In this document: piece after piece, positions 6,074-11,970 of the stretch | Numbering within the stretch: the first letter of the stretch is position 1 | Layout: every line of letters starts with the position of its first letter | Assembly (NCBI RefSeq): GCF_946222815.1 | Contig: NZ_CAMJRK010000044.1 | Location: 1-11,994, forward strand | Length of the DNA stretch: 11,994 bases | Source: an uncultured Leuconostoc sp. | GTDB lineage: Bacteria > Bacillota > Bacilli > Lactobacillales > Lactobacillaceae | Direction of reading: 5' to 3' | Notes under the pieces: generated by a model | Databases searched by the model: none | Told to the model about the DNA's origin: nothing | The model's input: the letters and a program-made list of their open reading frames with translations, nothing else | Program-made: the position numbers and the translations under genes

Positions 6074-6212
6074 CTTATACATTAATTATACAGCTTTTTG
6101 ACAACTTTTAGCAAACTTATTTGGTGAGTTTGTAAGTTAAAGGCCTATGCTAAACGTTTCAGAAGACCCCTTCGTATGAGTTTTAGCACCACGGTATAAT
6201 CACTATAGCTCG

Positions 6213-6329
6213 CTTAGTTTAGGGCAGTAGTTGTTGGTTTGTTAAAATGACTACTTCTCGTTGCTGATCAGGATCGGTATAGTAAACCCCATCAGAGTAA
6301 GTACTTTTACGTTGTAAGACTTTGTGCTA
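6213..6329 (-). pseudogene. Unidentified gene remnant, C-terminal ~35 aa only
   Basis: Between in-frame stops the minus strand encodes HKVLQRKSTYSDGVYYTD followed by a charged stretch and a tail ending NQQLLP. The mixed hydrophilic composition looks like genuine protein, but there is no methionine, no start and no ribosome site. The frame is the same as the permease fragment upstream on this strand, separated from it by TGA TAG, so it could be the decayed remainder of one gene or an unrelated scrap. I do not recognise the protein. Confidence 0.3.
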
Positions 6330-6500
6330 TCACCGTACAGGTACTTTATACAGACTAATTGTAAACAGAACGACAAACCAAATGATTGATAGAATGGTTG
6401 TCATCATTGTAGCAGGTGAGAATAGCAATATCAGTAACAGACTTGCCATAAATAAGATAGTCAGGTAATTTGAAAATGGTGCAAACGGCATGCAAGATGG
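6330..6500 (-). pseudogene. C-terminal remnant of an amino-acid permease (APC/AAT family)
   Basis: The minus strand encodes a peptide beginning around MPFAPFSNYLTILFMAS and continuing through two hydrophobic helices (LLLILLFSPATMM; ILSIIWFVVLFTISLYK) to a stop at 6330. The pattern MP-x-x-PFxNYLT followed by two helices separated by a NPxT-like SPAT motif is the end of AAT-family amino-acid permeases such as GABA and aromatic amino-acid permeases, which are normally ~450 aa with 12 helices. Only the last ~55 residues remain; sequence beyond ~6500 on this strand no longer looks like permease. No promoter or start is associated, so it is a dead fragment. Family assignment is from motif memory and helix pattern. 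Confidence 0.5.
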
Positions 6501-6621
6501 TATGTTGTTTGGAGATTTGACAAAAGGTTTCGCGTCATTCGGACTAGGTATTACTTTTATTAATAAAATTGAATCAGTAGCAGGAATCATGGATAAGTTA
6601 GTGCACAATACACATAATTAA
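6490..6621 (+). pseudogene. Unidentified gene remnant, C-terminal ~43 aa
   Basis: The plus frame reads MQDGMLFGDLTKGFASFGLG, then a further hydrophobic/amphipathic stretch ending VHNTHN before TAA. It is coherent protein sequence but has no ribosome site, and the frame is blocked by a stop about 20 bp upstream of the ATG, exactly where the opposite-strand permease fragment begins. This suggests a recombination joint at ~6485-6500 that cut both genes. It could be an intact small ORF of 43 aa, but the lack of a start signal argues against that. I do not recognise the family. Confidence 0.35.
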
Positions 6622-6679
6622 ATTTCTAAAATGGCGGTTCTTGAAAATGGGGCTTCTTTTTATTTATATCTGTTAAATA

Positions 6680-6780
6680 TTAATCCAGTTGTTCTAAGAA
6701 ATCGTCGTATTTCTCTTTAATTAATGGTATTGATTTTCGGTATGAAGTGATAATGTCGATATTCAGTTCTTGAGATAAGT
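6680..6780 (-). pseudogene. Unidentified gene remnant, C-terminal ~33 aa
   Basis: The minus strand encodes LSQELNIDIITSYRKSIPLI followed by KEKYDDFLEQLD and TAA. This is a soluble, helix-forming, charged sequence of the sort found at the end of regulatory or phage proteins. Going upstream on this strand, coherent sequence stops at ~6780, where the plus-strand repressor remnant begins, so this is another gene cut at a rearrangement joint. No start codon exists. Function unknown. Confidence 0.35.
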
Positions 6781-7187
6781 CTGCTCGAAAGGAACTGAAC
6801 GAACAAAACAAAATAACTCAGTTTTCGGATGTTGTGGAAATATATGGCGCAGTTTCAGCTGGAACGGGTGAATTTTTAAGTGACACAGAATATCATGAAG
6901 CTGTCCCTTTTTCTGGAGAAATACCACCACATGATTACGCGGTAACTGTTAATGGTAATTCAATGGCGCCGATGTTTACAGATAAACAAATTATATTTGT
7001 TAATCGTACAAAAGAAGCACGAAGTGGCCAAATTGTGATTGCCAAATATGATGGGTCTAATGTATATGTCAAAAAATTGGTGATTGATGAACAGGGGTAT
7101 CGTCTGGTTTCTTTGAATAAAGACTATGATGATTTAATTATTGATAGTGACCATAACCTTGAAGTACTAGGGATAGTTGTTTTGTAA
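6774..7187 (+). pseudogene. Phage CI/LexA-like repressor, DNA-binding domain lost (S24 peptidase domain only)
   Basis: The frame is open from just after TGA at 6771; the first usable start is GTG 6834, giving 117 aa without a ribosome site. The linker (ARKELNEQNK) is followed by the autocleavage region YGAVSAGTGE with its Ala-Gly bond. Then come PHDYAVTVNGNSMAPMF with the nucleophile Ser in GNSMAP, and KYDGSNVYVKKL with the general-base Lys. These are the Ser-Lys dyad features of S24 (LexA/CI/UmuD-like) domains. Intact phage repressors of this type are ~200-250 aa with an N-terminal helix-turn-helix, which is absent here; instead the upstream DNA belongs to another broken gene on the opposite strand. 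It is best read as a truncated prophage repressor. Translation as a stand-alone dimerisation domain is possible but unsupported. Confidence 0.75.
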
Positions 7188-7232
7188 AAAGAGGGTGCAC
7201 TGTTTTTGAAATCAGTAAATTATGATATTGCT

Positions 7233-7266
7233 AAAAAGCAGTAAGATAACTTCTTACTGCTTTTTT
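7233..7266 (+). terminator. Rho-independent terminator after the repressor remnant
   Basis: A perfect 13-bp stem AAAAAGCAGTAAG (7233-7245) / CTTACTGCTTTTT (7253-7265) with loop ATAACTT is followed by one more T. Being flanked by A- and T-runs it may work in both directions. It separates the repressor remnant from the lysis genes, implying the lysin has its own promoter in 7267-7400. Confidence 0.88.
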
Positions 7267-7287
7267 AAGTGCGTTAATTTGTTTTGT

Positions 7288-7316
7288 TTGGCAAATGAAT
7301 AGCTAATACGGTTAAT
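7288..7316 (+). promoter_or_regulatory. Weak candidate promoter for the lysis pair
   Basis: TTGGCA (7288-7293) is followed after 17 bp by GTTAAT (7311-7316), a 5/6 and a 4/6 match to the sigma-A boxes. The region has to hold a promoter because a strong terminator lies just upstream, but this assignment is tentative. Confidence 0.3.
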
Positions 7317-7407
7317 TTTCAGATCAAAAACAGCTTTTACTTGAAGTAGGGTTGAAACAAACAACAGCCACTACAATAAGATTCAGAAGAAATGAGGTGA
7401 AATTAAC

Positions 7408-8313
7408 GTGCTGAAATTAAAAATTAGAATGATTGTGCTGATTGCAATGTTCTGTGTTCTATCCGGCATGACAATTGACAAAGTTAAGGCATCAGTAAAT
7501 CATGATGGTAACGTTGATCAAAGCCAGGTGATATCATGGTTTGAAAATCACGAGGGAAACCTAACGTACTCAATGTATGGATCTCGTAATGGTATTGATG
7601 GGACAGCCGATTGTTCTGGCAGTATGACACAGGCCATTTATGATGCTGGTGGAAAGCAATATCAATGGCTTTATAGCACAGACTATCTTCACGATTATTT
7701 GTTAGATAATCATTATGCCCTGATAGCAGAAAATAAAGATTGGATAGCCCAAAAAGGAGATATTGTAATTTGGGGCAAGCAGGGTGAGTCAGGTGGTGCC
7801 TCAGGTCACGTTGGCATCATTTCGAGTAACGATCCGAATGCTAATTTTTTAAGTACATCCTATTACACTGGCGGTCAGCTTGGTACGGCTGTTCAAAATA
7901 TTAGCTATAATGATTTGGCGCATCTGGATAGTTTTCCGTATACTTACGTTTATCGTTACGTCAAATCAGATGAGTCGAAAATGAAGGACATAGGCGTTCA
8001 AACTGTACATTTCAATCAAACATTTGAATTAAATTGGTATGATTACTGGCATGGTGAGTGGTATGCTATTAACAATTTGCTCAGTATTCCAGTAACAGAT
8101 TATAACAATTATATGCCATTGTCCGGAATTGTTCTCACTAATAAATGGGGCCAACGTTTAACCAACCAATATGCGCAAATTGGGAAACGACAGCGAGAAC
8201 ACTTCCAGTTAGTTGGACACTACAAGATCCTTAGTAATAGTGGTGACACAATGGCAATTGAAGTGGCTGGGGAACCAGTCTGGATTAAGGCAAAGTACGC
8301 TGTTAAGGATTAA
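7408..8313 (+). CDS. Phage endolysin: secreted peptidoglycan amidase/endopeptidase (Amidase_5-like, NlpC/P60-type fold)
   Basis: This 301-aa protein has an N-terminal basic segment and hydrophobic core (MLKLKIRMIVLIAMFCVLSG) ending near KVKASVN, a Sec signal peptide or signal-anchor. Residues ~38-185 match the bacteriophage peptidoglycan hydrolase family: SWFENHEGNLTYSMYGSRNG, the nucleophile Cys69 in TADCSGS, QKGDIVIWG, then His134 in GHVGII. These give the Cys-His pair of a papain-like hydrolase. Residues ~195-300 form a separate, aromatic-rich domain (ELNWYDYWHGEWYAINN, MPLSGIVLTNKWGQR) that is probably the cell-wall binding part, type unrecognised. The start is GTG 7408 with GAGGTGA 7 bp upstream. 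Signal-bearing lysins are known from Oenococcus phage fOg44, where a holin-like protein triggers activity after Sec export. The holin gene follows 13 bp later, forming a lysis cassette. Confidence 0.85.
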   Translation: MLKLKIRMIVLIAMFCVLSGMTIDKVKASVNHDGNVDQSQVISWFENHEGNLTYSMYGSRNGIDGTADCSGSMTQAIYDAGGKQYQWLYSTDYLHDYLLDNHYALIAENKDWIAQKGDIVIWGKQGESGGASGHVGIISSNDPNANFLSTSYYTGGQLGTAVQNISYNDLAHLDSFPYTYVYRYVKSDESKMKDIGVQTVHFNQTFELNWYDYWHGEWYAINNLLSIPVTDYNNYMPLSGIVLTNKWGQRLTNQYAQIGKRQREHFQLVGHYKILSNSGDTMAIEVAGEPVWIKAKYAVKD

Positions 8314-8326
8314 CAAAGGAGGGTAT

Positions 8327-8602
8327 ATGACAACAACGTTAATTATTTTTTTAACTTGGGCTATTGTAAAAGCTTTAAAAGCTGCCAAATTATCTAATCG
8401 CTATTTACCACTAATTGCATTATTAATAGGGATCATACTCAGCTTTATTATTTCAGTTTTTATCCAAAATGATAATCTTATTGCCAATTTATTGGTTGGT
8501 GCTTGGTCGGGTGTTGCTTCAACTGGGGCAAATGAAACAGCAAACAAAAGTATGGATGCTATTGTATCGACTGTTGGCAATCTGATTACAAAGTCTAAGT
8601 AA
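8327..8602 (+). CDS. Small phage holin (Hol44/phage_holin_5-like)
   Basis: This 91-aa protein has a first helix MTTTLIIFLTWAIVKALKA, a second strongly hydrophobic segment PLIALLIGIILSFIISVFI, then ANLLVGAWSGVASTGANETA and a C-terminal tail ending NLITKSK. The glycine/alanine-rich motif G-x-x-SGVASTGANE is characteristic of holins of the Hol44/A118 type, which make holes or collapse membrane potential so that an exported or cytoplasmic lysin can act. ATG 8327 has a near-perfect AAAGGAGGG site 3-6 bp upstream. It is the distal gene of a two-gene unit with the endolysin and is followed at once by a strong terminator. The order lysin-then-holin is the reverse of the most common phage arrangement. 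Confidence 0.82.
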   Translation: MTTTLIIFLTWAIVKALKAAKLSNRYLPLIALLIGIILSFIISVFIQNDNLIANLLVGAWSGVASTGANETANKSMDAIVSTVGNLITKSK

Positions 8603-8606
8603 CGTT

Positions 8607-8639
8607 AAAGTCTCTATCATGTGATAGAGACTTTTTGTA
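8607..8639 (+). terminator. Rho-independent terminator of the lysis pair
   Basis: AAAGTCTCTATCA (8607-8619) pairs perfectly with TGATAGAGACTTT (8622-8634), with the central CATGTG as the effective loop, followed by TTTGT. The same stem reads A-rich on its left side, so partial activity in the reverse direction is possible. Confidence 0.9.
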
Positions 8640-8724
8640 TGTTTGGTTTAAAAAAATAAATTTTAAAAGCGCATGAGGTTAATTTTTTGCAGAAAGCTGC
8701 CTTTTATATGTTGTAAGGTTAAAC

Positions 8725-8734
8725 ATGACGTCAT
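8725..8734. promoter_or_regulatory. Perfect palindrome ATGACGTCAT upstream of the DUF1906 gene
   Basis: A 10-bp perfect palindrome lies 36 bp before ATG 8771, in the only intergenic DNA able to hold that gene's promoter. A related element, AGTGA-CGTA-TCACT (11119-11132), lies in the same position before the next gene. A protein-binding site is a reasonable guess; no regulator is known. Confidence 0.4.
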
Positions 8735-8770
8735 ATCTTTACAAAAAAATTAAAGTAGGTAAAATACATT

Positions 8771-10882
8771 ATGGATTCAATGGTATTGGCAACACAAAAG
8801 TGGTTAAATAAAACGTACGGTTCGGTACCCAAGTACAAGTCAGTTCCTGAAACAGGCAATACGGGTTGGCCCACAATTTACGGCCTAATTCGTGGGATGC
8901 AACACGAATTAGGAATTGCTTTACAAGATGAGGCACCAGCGTTTGGTGAGGCAACCTCAGCAGCATTTGATAAAAAAGTAGTTCCTAACTTAAAAAATGG
9001 CTATAAAAGTAATTTTGTGTACCTCATTCAAGGCGCCTTCTGGGCAAAAGGTGTTAATCCAGAAGAATTTACGGGTGTCTATTCGGCACATACAGACCTA
9101 GCTGTTAAAGCATTACAAAAAGATGCCGGAATTCCTGCAAATGGTATATTAGATTCCCAACTGGCACAAGCTTTGTTTGATATGAGTGCTTTTGTACTCG
9201 TTAGTGGTGGTGATAATAACGTTCGCCAAATGCAACAATATTTAAATGCTAATTATCGTCAGTATACAGGAATTCTACCAGCGGATGGTATTTATCAACG
9301 TGCAACGAATACGGCCTTAATTTATGGGGTCCAAGTTGAACTGGGATTAGGAAATGTTGCAAATGGCTTTTGGGGGCCGACAACAATTGCAACCTATAAG
9401 TCAGCTTTTGCCAATGGTTTAGGTGGTAAAATAACTCGCTTGGTGCAGTATGCGTTATATGTTAACATGAAAGAATATTTGGCTACGAAGGGTACTACCG
9501 GACCCACAATTACCGGTACTTTAGATGGCACGACGCAAAATATTTTAAGTCAATTCCAAAGTTTTATGATGTTAGATCCGGTTCAAAAAGGCCAACCAGA
9601 TAGTACAACAATGTATTCATTAATGTTATCTAGTGGTAATCCAGCTCGAAATTTCTTTGGTATGGATACTTCTTATCAGCTAGATAGCAGCATGATTAAA
9701 GCACTTGTGGCTTATGAAGTGAATTACGTTGGTCGATATTTGACAGGTACGGTGGGCAGCGGCGCCACAAAAAGAAATAAAAACCTGACGTTGAACGAAG
9801 CACAAAATATCATTAAAGCTGGCTTGAAATTAGTACCAATTTATCAAGATAATAATCCTGATGTGAGTTACTTTAACTATGATCAAGGCTTCAAAGATGC
9901 GCGTTTGGCAGTGGATGCCGCGCTCACTATCGGTATTCCTAATGGAAATACAATTTATTTTGCTGTTGATATAGATATGACTGATGAAGAAATTACTGCC
10001 GCGGCGATTCCTTACTTCCAAGGAATTACCGAAGGTATTAGTCATTATAACATTGGCGTCTATGGTACAAGAAACGCTAGTTCACGTGTCTCACAGGCAG
10101 TACCTGCAGTACTTTATAGCTACGTTTCTAATATGTCAACAGGATTCTCAGGTAATCTGGGATTTTCACAACCAACCAATTGGGCCTTTGATCAATTCTT
10201 TGAAGATGGTGTCGGTGTAGGACCGCTACCAGCGTTGGATCGTGTAGCAGTTTCAAATATAGATAAAGGCGTTACGAGCTTAGTTAAAGCTGCCATACCT
10301 AAATCAAGATGGTTTGAAGATACGCAGTGGCAGGGGGTTAAAGATGGAGTAACTTCTTTAAAGATGACATGGAATTCTGGAGAAAGAAAACTTGTGGATA
10401 CCGAAACGATTAAAGTTTCAGTGTCTATGGATAGCACAATACAGCAAACGACATCATTGAGTGATATTCCCATGACATTTGAGATAAAAAATGGGAAAAT
10501 TGCCCCTGACTTTACTCAACATTATGAGAGTATAAGCTCTTTAAACTTTGGCACTGTTGTTCAAGCGAATATTGATAAGTTGTCTGCTGGAATAAAGTCA
10601 GGTTCCGTCACGGTATTTGTTCGACCAGGTAATATTATGGAAGATGAGTTACCAATGTCTCCAGTTATATCTCTTGTGTTTTCTCCTGATTCAATTGGTA
10701 TAAATAACAATGAATATACTATTGATTGGGCTATTACCTTTAAAATGCAATTTAACACCTCACCATTGGTAAAAGAACCAGCTTTTGAAACAGTACAAGA
10801 GCAGAACTGGGACGAAATTCGTCAAAAATGGGCAAATGGCTTTAAAGTTGCGGCATTTTTGGTAGCTTTTTATTCGCATTGA
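8771..10882 (+). CDS. 703-aa DUF1906 (Rv2525c-like) glycoside-hydrolase-like protein with peptidoglycan-binding-like repeats
   Basis: The N-terminal ~290 residues contain four loosely similar helical units (about 5-75, 80-145, 150-213, 220-290). Several resemble peptidoglycan-binding type 1 domains, for example NNVRQMQQYLNANYRQYTG then ADGIYQRATNTALIYGVQ, and AVKALQKDAGIPANGILDSQ. Residues ~296-500 are a TIM-barrel-like DUF1906 domain: FFGMDTSYQ (Asp299), YVGRYLTG, KLVPIYQDN, NTIYFAVDIDMT (Asp400, Asp402), YNIGVYGTRN, NWAFDQFFED, and ALDRVAVSNID. A beta-rich C-terminal part (~510-665) is not recognised and the end is amphipathic (WANGFKVAAFLVAFYSH). There is no signal peptide, anchor or LPXTG motif. 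ATG 8771 lacks a good ribosome site (AGTAGGT 14 bp upstream is weak). The likely target is cell-wall glycan, but catalysis is unproven for DUF1906. It sits immediately after a lysin-holin pair but behind a terminator, so it is transcribed separately. Confidence 0.8.
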   Translation: MDSMVLATQKWLNKTYGSVPKYKSVPETGNTGWPTIYGLIRGMQHELGIALQDEAPAFGEATSAAFDKKVVPNLKNGYKSNFVYLIQGAFWAKGVNPEEFTGVYSAHTDLAVKALQKDAGIPANGILDSQLAQALFDMSAFVLVSGGDNNVRQMQQYLNANYRQYTGILPADGIYQRATNTALIYGVQVELGLGNVANGFWGPTTIATYKSAFANGLGGKITRLVQYALYVNMKEYLATKGTTGPTITGTLDGTTQNILSQFQSFMMLDPVQKGQPDSTTMYSLMLSSGNPARNFFGMDTSYQLDSSMIKALVAYEVNYVGRYLTGTVGSGATKRNKNLTLNEAQNIIKAGLKLVPIYQDNNPDVSYFNYDQGFKDARLAVDAALTIGIPNGNTIYFAVDIDMTDEEITAAAIPYFQGITEGISHYNIGVYGTRNASSRVSQAVPAVLYSYVSNMSTGFSGNLGFSQPTNWAFDQFFEDGVGVGPLPALDRVAVSNIDKGVTSLVKAAIPKSRWFEDTQWQGVKDGVTSLKMTWNSGERKLVDTETIKVSVSMDSTIQQTTSLSDIPMTFEIKNGKIAPDFTQHYESISSLNFGTVVQANIDKLSAGIKSGSVTVFVRPGNIMEDELPMSPVISLVFSPDSIGINNNEYTIDWAITFKMQFNTSPLVKEPAFETVQEQNWDEIRQKWANGFKVAAFLVAFYSH

Positions 10883-11173
10883 GTTTTTGTTTGATCTGTA
10901 TGTGATATGATATATAAATATCAATTGTAGGTTATTTTTTATGGTTGTCCACATTAGAGTACAAGATTGACTTTAAATATGAGAGAGCGTATCTAAAGTG
11001 TAAGCAATCGTTACTGATGATTTTATGACAAGGTTAACATTTAAAAATTGTCATAGTTCATGAAAGTATATTTTCGTTAATTATCATGATCATATTAAAA
11101 AATCCTATTTTTTAGGATAGTGACGTATCACTTTTAGACGTGGTATAACTGATCAATGTAGAAAAGAGGAAAT
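10883..11173. other. Gene-free region with promoters and inverted repeats
   Basis: No ORF with a plausible start is present. The region holds the AT palindrome TGATAT-ATAA-ATATCA (10908-10923), a promoter-like TTGACT (10967-10972) 17 bp before TATCTA (10990-10995), and a perfect 8-bp inverted repeat TATGACAA (11024-11031) / TTGTCATA (11048-11055). There is also a small hairpin ATCCTA/TAGGAT around a T-run near 11102-11118. No clear T-tailed terminator follows the DUF1906 gene. Confidence 0.5.
11120..11149 (+). promoter_or_regulatory. Candidate promoter of the membrane-protein gene, with overlapping inverted repeat
   Basis: The -10-like TATAAC (11144-11149) is preceded 18 bp upstream by GTGACG (11120-11125). 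The inverted repeat AGTGA-CGTA-TCACT (11119-11132) overlaps the -35 position, where a bound protein would block polymerase. A second possible promoter lies further upstream at 10967-10995. Confidence 0.42.
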
Positions 11174-11809
11174 ATGTCGAACAAACAAACAGAGTCAGTT
11201 CCATTTTCAATTATGGAAAATAAAAATTACGAGTTGGATAAAAAAACAGTTTTTATGATAAACAGTATGGCCAAATCCTCTTTTAGTGAAGAAAAACTAT
11301 CAAATAAAGAAATTCGGTATTTTAGTTTGAAGGTAAGTATGTCCAAGTTCTTTTTTGCAGTTGTAATTATTGGCGCTTTGATGACAATATTATCTTCTTT
11401 GATATTATATTTTGTTGGTTATGGTATTAGCAAAATTTTCAATAGTTATCTTTTTTTTATTTTAATTGTCCTAATTGGGATTGTACCATTTGCTATATTA
11501 GTAACATGGCCATCAATAAAAATATGGCAATCGTTAGTTCGGGGAAGCTTACAATCGAATGATTTAATTGATGATACATTTACATTTTCAGGTTTTCAAT
11601 CGTTAAAGTTCGATACTAAAAATTGGCAAATTTTAAATATATTTAAAATCAAGAGTTATTACCTGTGCCAAGGAATAGTAACTAATTACAAACCACCTTT
11701 TAGGCATATAGAAACAGTATATATTCCTATGGAAGTACTGACCATTGATGAAAAAGAGAAGATACAGAATGCTCAAAAAATATTAAATAAATATCGCAAA
11801 AATAATTAA
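11174..11809 (+). CDS. Unrecognised two-helix membrane protein, 211 aa
   Basis: I do not recognise this protein. A charged cytoplasmic N-terminus of ~55 residues (ending LSNKEIRYFSLKVSMSK) precedes two membrane helices at ~57-83 (FFFAVVIIGALMTILSSLIL) and ~90-112 (YLFFILIVLIGIVPFAILVTW) joined by a very short loop, then a ~95-residue C-terminal domain with alternating hydrophobic and polar residues (DDTFTFSGFQSLKFDTKNW; HIETVYIPMEVLTIDE) and a basic tail. This hairpin-plus-soluble-domain layout resembles YcxB-like and bPH2-like bacterial membrane proteins, some of which are immunity or stress proteins, but no motif decides it. ATG 11174 has GAGG 4 bp upstream. The gene is clearly more AT-rich than its neighbours (about 29% GC in two 60-bp samples I counted by hand), hinting at separate acquisition. 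No partner gene is visible downstream within the window. Confidence 0.72.
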   Translation: MSNKQTESVPFSIMENKNYELDKKTVFMINSMAKSSFSEEKLSNKEIRYFSLKVSMSKFFFAVVIIGALMTILSSLILYFVGYGISKIFNSYLFFILIVLIGIVPFAILVTWPSIKIWQSLVRGSLQSNDLIDDTFTFSGFQSLKFDTKNWQILNIFKIKSYYLCQGIVTNYKPPFRHIETVYIPMEVLTIDEKEKIQNAQKILNKYRKNN

Positions 11810-11837
11810 TCATTAATAACTGCTAACTAGTCTTAAC

Positions 11838-11858
11838 ATTATTTAAATAATTTTTTTT
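11838..11858 (+). terminator. Weak AT-only terminator candidate
   Basis: The 14-bp palindrome ATTATTTAAATAAT (11838-11851) runs into a stretch of T. The stem has no GC pair, so termination would be inefficient; it is the only candidate after the membrane-protein gene. Confidence 0.35.
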
Positions 11859-11970
11859 GCTGTGTATGATAGTCTTTTGATATTGCTCTTTGTTTTGAAA
11901 ATATTGCTTGATTCTAAACTCTGATATGGAACTTATTGATGTTAGTCTAAAAACATGGACACGGTTTCTA

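Larger units (their letters stand above)
5945..6078 (-). ncRNA. Predicted antisense RNA (type I antitoxin candidate)
   Basis: On the minus strand a perfect -10 box TATAAT (6090-6085) has a -35-like TTGCTA (6114-6109) 18 bp upstream. Transcription would begin near 6078 and run to the shared terminator, giving an RNA of ~130 nt with no ORF worth naming. It would contain a 5' stem-loop (arms at 6043-6054 and 6062-6073) and would overlap the toxin transcript at the terminator. Only promoter, terminator and placement support it; there is no sequence family I recognise. Confidence 0.42.

Noticed and set aside
6098..6126. Perfect TTGACA on the plus strand as a -35 box
   Set aside because: No -10-like hexamer lies 16-18 bp downstream; the bases fall between the boxes of the better-supported minus-strand promoter.
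6148..6230. GTTTTAGCAC-type sequence considered as a CRISPR repeat or tracrRNA piece
   Set aside because: No repeated unit, spacers or cas genes are present; the sequence occurs once and forms only a short imperfect stem.
6501..6608. Extension of the minus-strand permease fragment back to an ATG at 6608, making a 92-aa gene
   Set aside because: Only the part below ~6500 resembles a permease; the upstream part overlaps a more convincing plus-strand coding remnant and lacks a ribosome site.
7205..7245. TTG-initiated 12-codon ORF ahead of the terminator at 7233
   Set aside because: It ends inside the terminator stem and has no conserved character; GAGGG nearby is likely chance.
8673..8753. 26-aa ORF (MRLIFCRKLPFICCKV...) between the lysis terminator and the DUF1906 gene
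   Set aside because: No ribosome site; it overlaps the presumed promoter region and the ATGACGTCAT palindrome and has no recognisable features.
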